Shown here piece by piece: positions 7,872-16,555 of a stretch of 64,000 nt of DNA. The stretch lies in assembly GCA_022793795.1 (NCBI GenBank), contig JAAWDM010000025.1, forward strand, positions 1 through 64,000. Direction: 5' to 3'. Made by a program: the position numbers and the translations under genes. Position 1 is the first letter of the stretch, and each line of letters starts with the position of its first letter. Under the pieces are notes generated by a model. It saw only the letters and a program-made list of their open reading frames with translations, had not been told where the DNA came from and did no database searches. This stretch comes from Bacillota bacterium. Lineage in GTDB: Bacteria; Bacillota; Clostridia; Peptostreptococcales; Anaerovoracaceae.

Positions 7872-8954
7872 ATGAAAATTGCAGTATTAGGCGGAGGAAA
7901 TGCAGGTTTTGCATTCGCAGGTCATCTGGCTGCCATTGGACATGAGGTTTATCTTTATGAAGATAAGAAATTTGAGGCCAGTGTAAAGCCCATTGCCAAC
8001 GCTCCACTGAAAATCAAGGAAACCTTTGCCGGAGAAGTGAGACTGGCCTACGCAGGCAGCGACATGTCCCAGGTGGCAAAGGACGCAAAAGTGGTGGTGG
8101 TTGCCGTTCCAGCCTTTGCGCAGGAAGCCATGTTCACAGAATATATCAAATACTGTGAGGAAGGACAGACCGTTATCTTCTTTCCAGGCAACTATGCGGC
8201 TCTGCGGTTCCATAAGGTTCTCAAGGATCAGGGAATGGAAGGCAAAGTCCTGCTGGCAGAATGTGACTCCATCCCTTACGCCACCAGAAAGAGCGCACCG
8301 GATGAAATCTCCATCTACGGTATCAAAGAATTTCTCTTTGTAGCCGCCCTGCCTGCCAGCAGAAATCAGGAAGTGATAGAACTTTGGAACCAGGAGGTTT
8401 ACGGCTATGAATTTTTCCGCGACGGCGTCAATGTGATGTACAGCAGTCTAAACAACACCAACTGCTCCATCCACTGTACCGGCTGCGTACTAAATGCTGG
8501 CTGGATTGAAACGAAAAAGGGAGATTTCAGCTTTTATGGCGACGGACTGTCCCCTGCTGTTTGCAACGTCATCGAGGGAGTTGACAGGGAAGCCGGAAAC
8601 GCCTCTGAACTCTTTGGAAAGCGGGCCTATACCCAAAAGGAATTTTTCATGGAATACTACAACATCCCTGATTTCCCTACCCTGTATGAAACAATCCAGG
8701 CCAGCCCTGCCCACACGGTAAGCAAGGCTCCACAGGATTTAACGGCCAGATATGTGACAGAGGATGTTCCTTTTGGTCTGGTACCCATTGCCACCATCAG
8801 CAAAAGCCTGGGTTTAGAAGCGCCAGTATGCCAGTCCCTTATCACTCTGGCAGAGGTTCTCACTGGCAGAGACTTCATAGCGGAAGGCATCACACCAGAG
8901 AAGCTGGGTATCGACGGCATGAGTGCAGAAGAAATCCTTGAAATGATTGGTTAA
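7872..8954 (+). CDS. Opine dehydrogenase (octopine/nopaline dehydrogenase family)
   Basis: A 360-residue NAD(P)-dependent enzyme. The N-terminal Rossmann fold opens with KIAVLGGGNAGF (Gly7-Gly12), and the C-terminal half matches the octopine/nopaline dehydrogenase helical domain. Such enzymes reductively condense an amino acid with a 2-oxo acid, or oxidise the resulting N-(carboxyalkyl) amino acid. In a sigma-54 operon with a carrier, breakdown of an imported opine-like compound is as likely as its synthesis; direction and substrate are inference. AGGAGG lies about nine bases before the ATG. It is followed after 12 bp by the YfcC carrier. Confidence 0.82.
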   Translation: MKIAVLGGGNAGFAFAGHLAAIGHEVYLYEDKKFEASVKPIANAPLKIKETFAGEVRLAYAGSDMSQVAKDAKVVVVAVPAFAQEAMFTEYIKYCEEGQTVIFFPGNYAALRFHKVLKDQGMEGKVLLAECDSIPYATRKSAPDEISIYGIKEFLFVAALPASRNQEVIELWNQEVYGYEFFRDGVNVMYSSLNNTNCSIHCTGCVLNAGWIETKKGDFSFYGDGLSPAVCNVIEGVDREAGNASELFGKRAYTQKEFFMEYYNIPDFPTLYETIQASPAHTVSKAPQDLTARYVTEDVPFGLVPIATISKSLGLEAPVCQSLITLAEVLTGRDFIAEGITPEKLGIDGMSAEEILEMIG

Positions 8955-8966
8955 AGGAGTAGAATC

Positions 8967-10370
8967 ATGAAAGAACGAAAATTCAGACTCAAAATGCCGG
9001 AAACCGGCACCTTCCTCATGCTAATGATTCTCTTCGTGGCCATCTGCACCTACTTCGTCCCATCCGGCGAGTTTGACCGAATACTGGATGAAGCCACAGG
9101 ACGAACCATCGTGCAAGCAGGAACCTTTCATATCGTGGAAAAAAGCGTGGCTACCTTTGCAGGGCTCATGAGTTCTGTTTACAGGGGCATTGAAGGAGGC
9201 GCTGACGTCATCGCCTTTCTCTTTGTCATCGGCGGCGCCATGGGTATTGTAACTAGAACCGGCGCCATTACTGCTGGACTGGATAAACTGATTCGCCGTT
9301 TCAATGGCAAGGAAACCATCTTAATTCTCCTCATGATTGTGGCTTTTGGCATCTGTGGAACCACCTTCGGTATGGCAGAGGAAACCCTTCCTTTTGTGGC
9401 TATCTCGGTAGCCGCCATGCGGAAAATCAAGTACGGCAACATATGCGGTATTGCCATCGTCGTGGCTGGCGTATATACTGGATATACGGCAGGTATTCTC
9501 AATCCATTCAATACAGCCATCGCCCAGGGAATTGCAGAGCTTCCTCCATATTCAGGCATGTGGCTTAGAGTCATTACCATGATCGGTTCTATACTAATTC
9601 TAACCCAGCACGTCATCTCCTATGGCAAGAAACAGCAGGCTCTGGTCACACTAAACGGCGACGAAGTAGGTAGCGTTTCCTCCTTATCAGCAGAGCCACA
9701 GATGGAAGAGGATGTGGAGCTGACAGGTCCGAGAAAAGCTATGTTGGCCGTATTGGTTATCACTATCGTAATCCTGATTCTGGGTGTGATGAAGTCGGGC
9801 TGGTATTTTACAGAGATGTCCGCTCTGTTCATGACCATGGGCATTGTGTGTGGTCTCATCTATTACAGAAGTTTAGACGCTACTGTGGACCACTTTATAG
9901 AAGGCACCAGGGATATCATGTTAGGCGTACTGTTCCTAGGCTTTTCCAGAGCCATTTTGGTCATCATGGAAGATGCTGCTATCATGGACACCATCGTCTA
10001 TGCATTATCCGTACCGCTATCCCATCTGCACAATGTATTTGCTGCATGGGGCATTTATCTTTCTCAGGGCATTATCAATATCTTTATCCCATCTTCTTCC
10101 GGTCAGGCTGCCGCTGTCATGCCAATCCTGACGCCGCTGTCAGACCTGATCGGCGTATCTCGTCAGACCTGCGTTCTGGCCTATCAGATGGGAGATGGTT
10201 TCTGGAATATGATCACACCGACCCACTCCGTCACTCTGGCCGCCTGCGGTATAGCTGGCGTAGCCTATACCGACTGGTTCAAGTTCGCTTGGAAGCTGGT
10301 TCTCAAATGGAGCGTCTGGGCAATCATCATTCTGACCATCGCTGTATTTGCAGGATACGGTCCATTTTAA
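8967..10370 (+). CDS. YfcC family carrier
   Basis: A 467-residue integral membrane protein with about twelve hydrophobic segments. The start (LKMPETGTFLMLMILFVAICTYFVPSGEFDR) and the motif NPFNTAIAQGIAELPPYSG are typical of YfcC proteins, related to ArcD/DcuC carriers for arginine/ornithine, C4-dicarboxylates or other amino-acid-like anions. A hydrophilic loop lies at about residues 215-250. Gene order (opine dehydrogenase, carrier, activator) suggests that it imports or exports the substrate or product of the dehydrogenase. A paralogue lies at 13313-14707 on the other strand. Confidence 0.8.
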   Translation: MKERKFRLKMPETGTFLMLMILFVAICTYFVPSGEFDRILDEATGRTIVQAGTFHIVEKSVATFAGLMSSVYRGIEGGADVIAFLFVIGGAMGIVTRTGAITAGLDKLIRRFNGKETILILLMIVAFGICGTTFGMAEETLPFVAISVAAMRKIKYGNICGIAIVVAGVYTGYTAGILNPFNTAIAQGIAELPPYSGMWLRVITMIGSILILTQHVISYGKKQQALVTLNGDEVGSVSSLSAEPQMEEDVELTGPRKAMLAVLVITIVILILGVMKSGWYFTEMSALFMTMGIVCGLIYYRSLDATVDHFIEGTRDIMLGVLFLGFSRAILVIMEDAAIMDTIVYALSVPLSHLHNVFAAWGIYLSQGIINIFIPSSSGQAAAVMPILTPLSDLIGVSRQTCVLAYQMGDGFWNMITPTHSVTLAACGIAGVAYTDWFKFAWKLVLKWSVWAIIILTIAVFAGYGPF

Positions 10371-10386
10371 AAGGAGGCAACCGATT

Positions 10387-11832
10387 ATGCGTACCAGTCT
10401 ACGAGAAATCGACCACTACCTAAAGGAGACGGTAAAAACCATCTATATCGCTACCGGCCTTCATTCACTCATCTGTGATGCCAGCGGCAATGTGCTGGGA
10501 GACAGCGGAGAAGAAGTTCAGGAAAACAGCAAGCTGGGAGAAAACGCCATGCTGTTTTCCTGTATGAAAAACGGCAAGAGTATCATCGCCTATGCCCCTA
10601 AGACCACCAATACAAACTGCATCAACTGCCCTAGAAAAGACAGCTGCGATGTACTGGCTACCATAGAAGTGCCTATCATCCACGGAGGGAAAGCGATTGG
10701 TGGTATCACCCTTCACGCAGACACCATAGAGAAAGTGCAAAGGCTAAAAAAGAACGAAGAGCGGTATCTTCTGTTTCTGGAAAGTTTTGCAGAGCTCATT
10801 GCCAACCGCCTGGCGGCTGAAAATGAAATGCGTAGACTGGAAGAACAGATCGACTATGGACTGGAGTACGACAATATCGATTTTAAAAATATTATCAGTA
10901 AAAGCCCCATCATGGAGGAAGTAAAGAATCTGGCCAGACTGGTGGCAGCCAGCAGTTCTACCATTCTCCTCACAGGGGAAAGCGGCACGGGCAAAGAAAT
11001 TTTTGCCCGTGCCATTCATCACAATTCTCTATACTGTAACGGTCCTTTCGTGGCAGTCAACTGTAGCGCCATCCCAGAAAACCTGTTGGAAAGCGAACTG
11101 TTCGGCTATGAAGGCGGCTCCTTTACCGGCTCCTTAAAAAACGGAAAAATCGGTAAATTTGAACTGGCCAACAAGGGTACCCTTTTTTTAGATGAAATCG
11201 GAGAATTCCCTCTCCACCTACAAGCAAAACTCCTGAGAGCTCTTCAGGAAAAACGAATTTCCCGTATCGGTTCCACGACGGAGACTCGGCTGGACTTTCG
11301 TATCATTTCAGCCACCAACCGCAACCTGCAAAGCATGGTAGAACAGGGAGAATTCCGAAGCGACTTGTTTTATCGTCTCAACGTGATTCCCATCGCCATT
11401 CCACCCCTTAGGGAGCGAGTGGAGGATATCCGCCCCATTATAAACTATCATCTGAAGCGATACAACTTCAAACTGCGTAAACAGGTAGAAGGCTTCTCCA
11501 AGGAGGTGGAGAGCATTATGACTTCCTATCACTGGCCAGGAAATGTGCGGGAACTGGAAAATATCATTGAATACGCCATGAATCTGTCTGAAGGCTCCAT
11601 CATTGAAGCAGACGCTCTGCCAGCTTGGATTAAAACGGCTGTCACATCAGAGCCTGCCAGAAGTCCCAACCTAAAAAAGACGGAAGAGGAGCAGATTCGC
11701 TCTGCCCTCTCTCACTATGGTTTTACCACAGAAGGAAAACGGCTGGCCAGTCAATCTCTAGGGATCAGTTTAGCCACTCTCTACCGAAAGATGAAGATAT
11801 ACCAAATAACCCAAAGGGATACCACAACTTAG
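10387..11832 (+). CDS. Sigma-54-dependent transcriptional activator
   Basis: A 481-residue enhancer-binding protein. Residues 1-150 form a sensor region with a cysteine group (Cys59, Cys78, Cys81, Cys87); 165-405 are the AAA+ domain with Walker A GESGTGKE (197-204), a GSFTGS loop (244-249) in place of GAFTGA, and Walker B GTLFLDEIGE (264-273); a Fis-type helix-turn-helix lies at about 440-475. The start at 10387 follows AAAGGAGG nine bases away; an upstream ATG at 10348 would overlap the carrier gene. It should activate the promoter at 7820. Its stop codon overlaps the convergent MocR stop. Confidence 0.85.
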   Translation: MRTSLREIDHYLKETVKTIYIATGLHSLICDASGNVLGDSGEEVQENSKLGENAMLFSCMKNGKSIIAYAPKTTNTNCINCPRKDSCDVLATIEVPIIHGGKAIGGITLHADTIEKVQRLKKNEERYLLFLESFAELIANRLAAENEMRRLEEQIDYGLEYDNIDFKNIISKSPIMEEVKNLARLVAASSSTILLTGESGTGKEIFARAIHHNSLYCNGPFVAVNCSAIPENLLESELFGYEGGSFTGSLKNGKIGKFELANKGTLFLDEIGEFPLHLQAKLLRALQEKRISRIGSTTETRLDFRIISATNRNLQSMVEQGEFRSDLFYRLNVIPIAIPPLRERVEDIRPIINYHLKRYNFKLRKQVEGFSKEVESIMTSYHWPGNVRELENIIEYAMNLSEGSIIEADALPAWIKTAVTSEPARSPNLKKTEEEQIRSALSHYGFTTEGKRLASQSLGISLATLYRKMKIYQITQRDTTT

Positions 11833-13307
11833 TTCAATTCCTCTTCTAAAATCTGCCGCAGAATTATCATTCCCTTTTGCAACCGCTCCTCGGTTTCGTA
11901 AGAATAGCAGATTCGAATATAATCTCTGCCTCCGTTTTGACGAGGATAAAATACATAACCAGGATACAGGGTAATGCCCTTTTGATAGGCAATGTTGATA
12001 AAAGCCTTGCTATCCAGTCCCTTAGGCAGCTTGCACCATATTAAAACGCCGCCGTCAGGCTTTTTATAGGAAATACCCATATCCTTCATTTTGTCCAGAG
12101 CATTACATACGATTTCCTGTTTTTTGCCATAGGTTTGCCTCAGCTTCTCCAATGCAATTTCATAGCTGCCGTCCTGCAGAAATCTGGCAATCAGCTTTTG
12201 GGAATTTCCATTGACATAAATCATCCGCATGGAAACCAGATAGCTAATCCTCTTGACAATTTCCTTATTGGCAACCACAAATGCCATGGACTGGCCCGGT
12301 ACAAAGGTCAAATAGAAAGAATAGATGTAAATCACATTGTCCCCTGTATCATAAGCCTTTAATGGCTGCTGCTTTTTTCCTCTGTATACCAGTTCCGAGG
12401 CCACATCCTCTTCAATAATAGGAATCTGGTATCGGTTGGATATATCCACAATCTTTTGCCTGCGCTCTACCGGAAGTATAACGCCTGTAGGATCATTGTA
12501 ACTGGAGCTTACAAATATGAGCTTCGGTTTCAGTTGCTGAACCATCTTTTCCAGGGCCAAAGGATTCATGCCCTCTTCATCCACAGGTATGGTTCTAATA
12601 TTCGCGCCAGCCAGTTCCATAATCCGATATACATCCGGTGAAATCGGTTCCTCTATGATTACCGTATCTCCCTTTCCCACCAGCAGCGTTACCACAAAGT
12701 CTAATGCCTGATTGATCTCTGGCATAACCTGAATATTCCCTATGGAAGCCTTAACTCCCTTTGTCGCCAGGAACTTGACCAGATTTGCTCGTAAGGTCTT
12801 ATCTCCCTTATACGGGCAGTGGACATTTTGTATCTTTCTCTTGTCCGATACGATAAAAGCAAGGGCTTCTGCCATCTTTCGCTCGTCGTATATTTCAGGA
12901 CTCGCGATGCTGCTGCCCATGGATATGACGTCGTCTCCTTGGATTCTCTGAAATAAATCGTCAAAGTTCACTTTCATATCCAGGTACTCTTCTCTGATCT
13001 GGGCCAGCCAATTCACTTTCTGTCTGCTGGAGGCTTTTTCCTGGTCACAGTCTTTCTCTCCATAAGATCGCTGACGCCTTACCTTACATCCAAGGCCCGG
13101 TATGCACTGAATCAGCCCCTCTGCCTCCAGTTCGCCGTATGCTCTTGCTACTGTATTTCTATGAAGATGCAACATATTTGCCATCATACGAATGGATGGC
13201 AGGTCTTGACCTGCCACCAACTCTCCTGAAAGAATTTTTCCTTTCATCTCATTGATAATCTGCAAATATACGGGAATTTTTGAATTTTTGTCAATGTTGA
13301 TATCCAT
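11829..13307 (-). CDS. MocR-type GntR regulator with degenerate aminotransferase domain
   Basis: A 492-residue protein: a GntR winged helix (about 1-80) joined to a class I aminotransferase-like domain (about 115-490). Such regulators normally hold PLP through a lysine in an SFSKT-like motif; here the segment reads YSFYLTFVPG, placing Leu333 at that position, the usual Tyr after the pyridine-binding Asp301 is Val302, and NPTG is DPTG. PLP binding by Schiff base is therefore unlikely. The start at 13307 lies five bases after the carrier stop, suggesting coupled translation; a longer frame from 13409 would overlap that gene. It is the last gene of an M20-carrier-MocR operon. Confidence 0.8.
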   Translation of the reverse strand: MDINIDKNSKIPVYLQIINEMKGKILSGELVAGQDLPSIRMMANMLHLHRNTVARAYGELEAEGLIQCIPGLGCKVRRQRSYGEKDCDQEKASSRQKVNWLAQIREEYLDMKVNFDDLFQRIQGDDVISMGSSIASPEIYDERKMAEALAFIVSDKRKIQNVHCPYKGDKTLRANLVKFLATKGVKASIGNIQVMPEINQALDFVVTLLVGKGDTVIIEEPISPDVYRIMELAGANIRTIPVDEEGMNPLALEKMVQQLKPKLIFVSSSYNDPTGVILPVERRQKIVDISNRYQIPIIEEDVASELVYRGKKQQPLKAYDTGDNVIYIYSFYLTFVPGQSMAFVVANKEIVKRISYLVSMRMIYVNGNSQKLIARFLQDGSYEIALEKLRQTYGKKQEIVCNALDKMKDMGISYKKPDGGVLIWCKLPKGLDSKAFINIAYQKGITLYPGYVFYPRQNGGRDYIRICYSYETEERLQKGMIILRQILEEELN

Positions 13308-13312
13308 AATTT

Positions 13313-14707
13313 CTAAAACGGTCCATAACCTGTCACATGGGCAATGATAATAAATATCAGCCCAACCACAAATTGAATTCCAATAAGTGGTAATATCCAT
13401 TTTACCCATTTGCTATAAGGCACTTTGGCCAAAGCCAGACCTGCCAGCAGGAAGCCGGAAACCGGTGTCAAAACATTGGAGATACCATTTCCGATGGACA
13501 GGGCCATAACTGCAGTCTGTCTCGTCACATCTACCAAGTCTGCCAGCGGCGCCATAAGCGGCATACTGATAGCTGCCTGACCGGAACCTGATACTACAAT
13601 AATATTCAACAGATTTTGGAAAATATACATACCGATGGCCGAGAATAGCGGTGGTAAAACGCCTAATACGGAAGCTGCTCCATGAAGTAATACATGAAGA
13701 ATATTTCCATCGGTCAGTACTACCACGATGGCCTTGGCAAATCCTACAACCAAAGCGCCTGTGGCAATATCAGCCATGCCTTTACCCAATACCTGTGCAT
13801 ACCTGTTAAAACCGATTCTGCCAATACATGCACAGATAATGGAAGCGCCCAGGAACAGAGCTGAAATTTCATCCATATACCAGCCCAACTCGATAACGCC
13901 GTAAACAAGCAATACCATCATACCGATGAATACGACCAAGATAGCAATCTCTCGGCCTCCAAACTTAGGCAGGTGGTCAAGGTCCAGGGTATCTTCTCTG
14001 TTCTGATCGATTTCATATACAGTAGAAAGTCTCGGTTCCTTTTTTATCTTCTTTGCATACCGCATGATATACAGGGAAGTCACAATCCACATGGTAACGA
14101 ACAGGGCGATTCTAAGACCCATGCCTGAAAGGGGAGGCAACTCTGCAATGTTTTGTGCCACCTGTAAACAGAATGGATTCATAAATTCACCGGCCCAGCC
14201 GATGGAGCTTCCTACCATGACGATAGCCACCCCCACAAGGGAGTCGTATCCCATGGCTAAGCACAGGGTCACGAAAATCGGCGCTAAGGTAATGGTCTCT
14301 TCACACAAACCGAAGGTGGCTCCGCCGATGCCTACTAAGGCCAGTACCACAGGGATGACGATTAAATCCTTACCGTTTAACGTTTTCGCCAGCTTTCCAA
14401 GGCCTGCTTCTATGACACTGGTGGATTGAATGACAGCCATGGCGCCGCCAATGATAAAGATAAAGAATACGATCTGTGCGCTATCTTGAAGTCCTCTGGT
14501 TATGGATGAGAGCATCTGCATGAGAGATACTGGCGTCTGCTCTATATTGTGATAAGAATCTGGGTCTACCACTTCTCTACCATCCACTTCCATCATATCG
14601 TAAGCGCCTGCCGGAATGATATAGGACAATACCACACAGATTAAAATAATTGCGAATAATAATATATACACATCCGGTATTGCCAGCTTTCTCTTTTTCT
14701 TATCCAT
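13313..14707 (-). CDS. YfcC family carrier, second copy
   Basis: A 464-residue membrane protein with about twelve hydrophobic segments, clearly related to the carrier at 8967-10370: it shares the PAGAYD/PSGEFD opening, the GATFGLCEETI versus GTTFGMAEETL motif and the MNPFCLQVAQNIAELPPLSG segment. Substrates of this family are amino-acid-like or dicarboxylate anions. It lies between an M20 hydrolase and a MocR regulator, so it probably imports the compound that the hydrolase cleaves, under MocR control. AAGGAGA precedes the ATG. Confidence 0.8.
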   Translation of the reverse strand: MDKKKRKLAIPDVYILLFAIILICVVLSYIIPAGAYDMMEVDGREVVDPDSYHNIEQTPVSLMQMLSSITRGLQDSAQIVFFIFIIGGAMAVIQSTSVIEAGLGKLAKTLNGKDLIVIPVVLALVGIGGATFGLCEETITLAPIFVTLCLAMGYDSLVGVAIVMVGSSIGWAGEFMNPFCLQVAQNIAELPPLSGMGLRIALFVTMWIVTSLYIMRYAKKIKKEPRLSTVYEIDQNREDTLDLDHLPKFGGREIAILVVFIGMMVLLVYGVIELGWYMDEISALFLGASIICACIGRIGFNRYAQVLGKGMADIATGALVVGFAKAIVVVLTDGNILHVLLHGAASVLGVLPPLFSAIGMYIFQNLLNIIVVSGSGQAAISMPLMAPLADLVDVTRQTAVMALSIGNGISNVLTPVSGFLLAGLALAKVPYSKWVKWILPLIGIQFVVGLIFIIIAHVTGYGPF

Positions 14708-14738
14708 TTTATGTCTCCTTTCTTTCCTTATGATGTCC

Positions 14739-15983
14739 CTATGACATTAAATCCACCAAAACATGCATATACATCTTAATGCAGTTCTTGTAATTTTCAA
14801 TCGGTACATATTCACCCTTTCCTGCGATGCCATACTCATGGGCCCCTGGACCGAACCATGGAATGTTGGTATTGCAGTATTTGGCAATATAGGCTGCATC
14901 GGAACCTGCAAGCATGGTTCTATGAACGGTCGGCCCGCCAAAGAATGCGTCGTGAGCTCTATCCAAGGCCTGTACCACAGGGCTGTCCTCTGGTGCATCC
15001 AAGAACGGACAATCCGGTTCAGCCGGTCCTTCTACCTTATATGTAAAATATGGGTCCATCCTCTTCACCCCTTCCAGGGCGTCTACGATTTCTTGCGTAA
15101 TGGACTCCGGCGTTTCTCCTGGTACATACCTCCTGTCGATTAAAAGATAGGCCTCTCTACAGTGATTGTTGATGACGTTAGGCTTGCCACCATGAATATT
15201 GGTAATACTCATATGGCTCATCATGCCCCGCACCTTCGGCCGCTTCTGAATCACATTCCGATTGAGCTGATCCAATGCATAAACCGCTTTCATAATTTTA
15301 TGTATGGCATCCTCTCCACCGTAAACATTAAATGGGTCATATTCTGGCGGTTGAATGTCTTCAGAAGCAATGCCTCCATCGCCATATACGGTTACTTTGA
15401 AAGGATAGACGCCGCCGTGGTTGACACAAGTCTGAAAACCGGAAGGTTCCATAGAAATTCCGTAATCTGCTTGAATAATTCCATCTCTAATCAAAGCTAG
15501 GGTTCCAAATTCTCCGCCCCTCTCTTCATCGGATACCAGTGTCAAAAGGACTTTCCCTGCAGGTCTCCATCCCATCCGGTTAAGGAGATTCATGGCCATA
15601 AATGCGGCACAGTCACCGCCCTTCATATCCGTGGCTCCACGACCATAGATTTTACCATCTTTCACTTCTCCTGACCAAGGATTGTAATCCGGGTCTTCTT
15701 CGCCATAGGCTGGAAATACATCCATATGGCCGTTAAATACAAATGACTTCTCTCCCTCTCCCTTTAGAGTAGCAACAATATTGGGCTGATTCTCATTATA
15801 AGTATACACATCATAGGCAAGACCGGCCTTTTCCATCCATCTCACCATGGTATCACCCATAGGCTTCTCCGCACAGGTCGGCGACGGGGACTGAAGGGCT
15901 TCTACGAGAACCTGAATAGCCTCATCCAAATTCTCCTCGACCATTCTGTCAATGTCCATCTTTGTGATCGTCTTATTTTCCAT
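14739..15983 (-). CDS. M20 family metallohydrolase (ArgE/DapE type)
   Basis: A 414-residue zinc-dependent amidohydrolase. The metal site is visible: FNGHMDVFP (His86, Asp88), the bridging Asp in GRGATDMKGG and Glu-Glu in SDEERGGEFG. ArgE/DapE relatives remove acyl groups from N-acyl amino acids or cleave small peptides. As the first gene of an operon with a YfcC carrier, it likely deacylates the carrier's substrate, releasing a free amino acid in the cytoplasm. AAAGGAAG precedes the ATG. The exact acyl or amino part cannot be read from sequence. Confidence 0.82.
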   Translation of the reverse strand: MENKTITKMDIDRMVEENLDEAIQVLVEALQSPSPTCAEKPMGDTMVRWMEKAGLAYDVYTYNENQPNIVATLKGEGEKSFVFNGHMDVFPAYGEEDPDYNPWSGEVKDGKIYGRGATDMKGGDCAAFMAMNLLNRMGWRPAGKVLLTLVSDEERGGEFGTLALIRDGIIQADYGISMEPSGFQTCVNHGGVYPFKVTVYGDGGIASEDIQPPEYDPFNVYGGEDAIHKIMKAVYALDQLNRNVIQKRPKVRGMMSHMSITNIHGGKPNVINNHCREAYLLIDRRYVPGETPESITQEIVDALEGVKRMDPYFTYKVEGPAEPDCPFLDAPEDSPVVQALDRAHDAFFGGPTVHRTMLAGSDAAYIAKYCNTNIPWFGPGAHEYGIAGKGEYVPIENYKNCIKMYMHVLVDLMS

Positions 15984-16059
15984 TTCTCAACTTCCTTTCT
16001 GTAACCAACTGTTACTTTATTTCCTTTCATAATCATATCTTATTATGGACTTTTTTAAA

Positions 16060-16125
16060 GTGACAGATTCACCTCAATTTATTGTGACAGTTAAGCCCGT
16101 TACAGGAACACTAGGTATTTACAGG
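16060..16125. promoter_or_regulatory. Direct repeats upstream of the M20-carrier-MocR operon
   Basis: GTGACAG occurs at 16060-16066 and 16084-16090, with GTTACAGG at 16099-16106 and TTTACAGG at 16118-16125, all in the same orientation. MocR/GabR-type regulators often bind direct repeats upstream of their targets. Spacing is irregular (24, 15 and 19 bp), so this is only a candidate operator. Confidence 0.3.
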
Positions 16126-16230
16126 TTAGGACAAATTGTTTCCACTTTTTTCTGCACTTCAAGGCGCAAAAATGTATGCACATTCTATTCACGCTCTTTT
16201 ATGACCTTATGTGAAGATTCCGTGAAGAAA

Positions 16231-16265
16231 TTCGATATTTTTCCATATATGAGATTTTTATCGAA
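16231..16265. repeat. TTCGATATTTTT palindromic element, copy 1
   Basis: TTCGATATTTTT opens and ATTTTTATCGAA closes a 35-base inverted repeat with centre CCATATATGAG. It belongs to the family with copies at 16438, 59471, 59521, 59657 and 59706. Confidence 0.6.
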
Positions 16266-16437
16266 CTTTTAGGGCAGAAAGTGGCTGAAGAAAATACTCC
16301 AGCCAGAATTCAAACTGGAAAAACCCAGCAGGCAGTCTATCCTTCTCATGAATGGTGAAAAAAAAGGCTCTTATGGGGGTAAAACGGCAGTATAAGTATT
16401 CATTTTACAACAATAATATGCAGAAATGAAAACAGGC

Positions 16438-16473
16438 TTCGATATTTTTCTAATACAAACCAAAAATATCGAA
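16438..16473. repeat. TTCGATATTTTT palindromic element, copy 2
   Basis: TTCGATATTTTT (16438-16449) and AAAAATATCGAA (16462-16473) are perfect 12-bp arms around a 12-base centre. No T-tract or nearby stop codon makes it a typical terminator. Confidence 0.65.
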
Positions 16474-16507
16474 ACCTATGTACCCGATGGATCTGCCACT
16501 CATAAAA

Positions 16508-16533
16508 AAGAACGACTGCTAACAGCCGTTCTT
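16508..16533 (-). terminator. Terminator of the NhaC gene
   Basis: AAGAACGACTG (16508-16518) pairs with CAGCCGTTCTT (16523-16533), one mismatch. On the - strand the stem is followed by a T-run, about 22 bases past the NhaC stop. It closes the ten-gene sigma-54 operon. Confidence 0.7.
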
Positions 16534-16555
16534 CCTCTTAACATATGATAATCTC

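Larger units (their letters stand above)
15984..16507. other. 572-bp gene-free gap with repeats and candidate operators
   Basis: No convincing gene lies between the M20 gene and the NhaC gene. The part nearest the M20 start holds direct repeats of GTKACAG (see the separate entry); the rest holds two 36-bp TTCGATATTTTT palindromes and ends in the NhaC terminator. A 75-codon frame at 16045-16272 has no ribosome site and runs through one of the palindromes, so it is not called. Confidence 0.5.

Noticed and set aside
10348-10386. Upstream ATG of the first sigma-54 activator
   Set aside because: It lies within the carrier gene; AAAGGAGG with correct spacing supports the ATG at 10387.
16045-16272. 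75-codon frame in the large gap
   Set aside because: No ribosome site; it crosses a palindromic repeat and the candidate operator.
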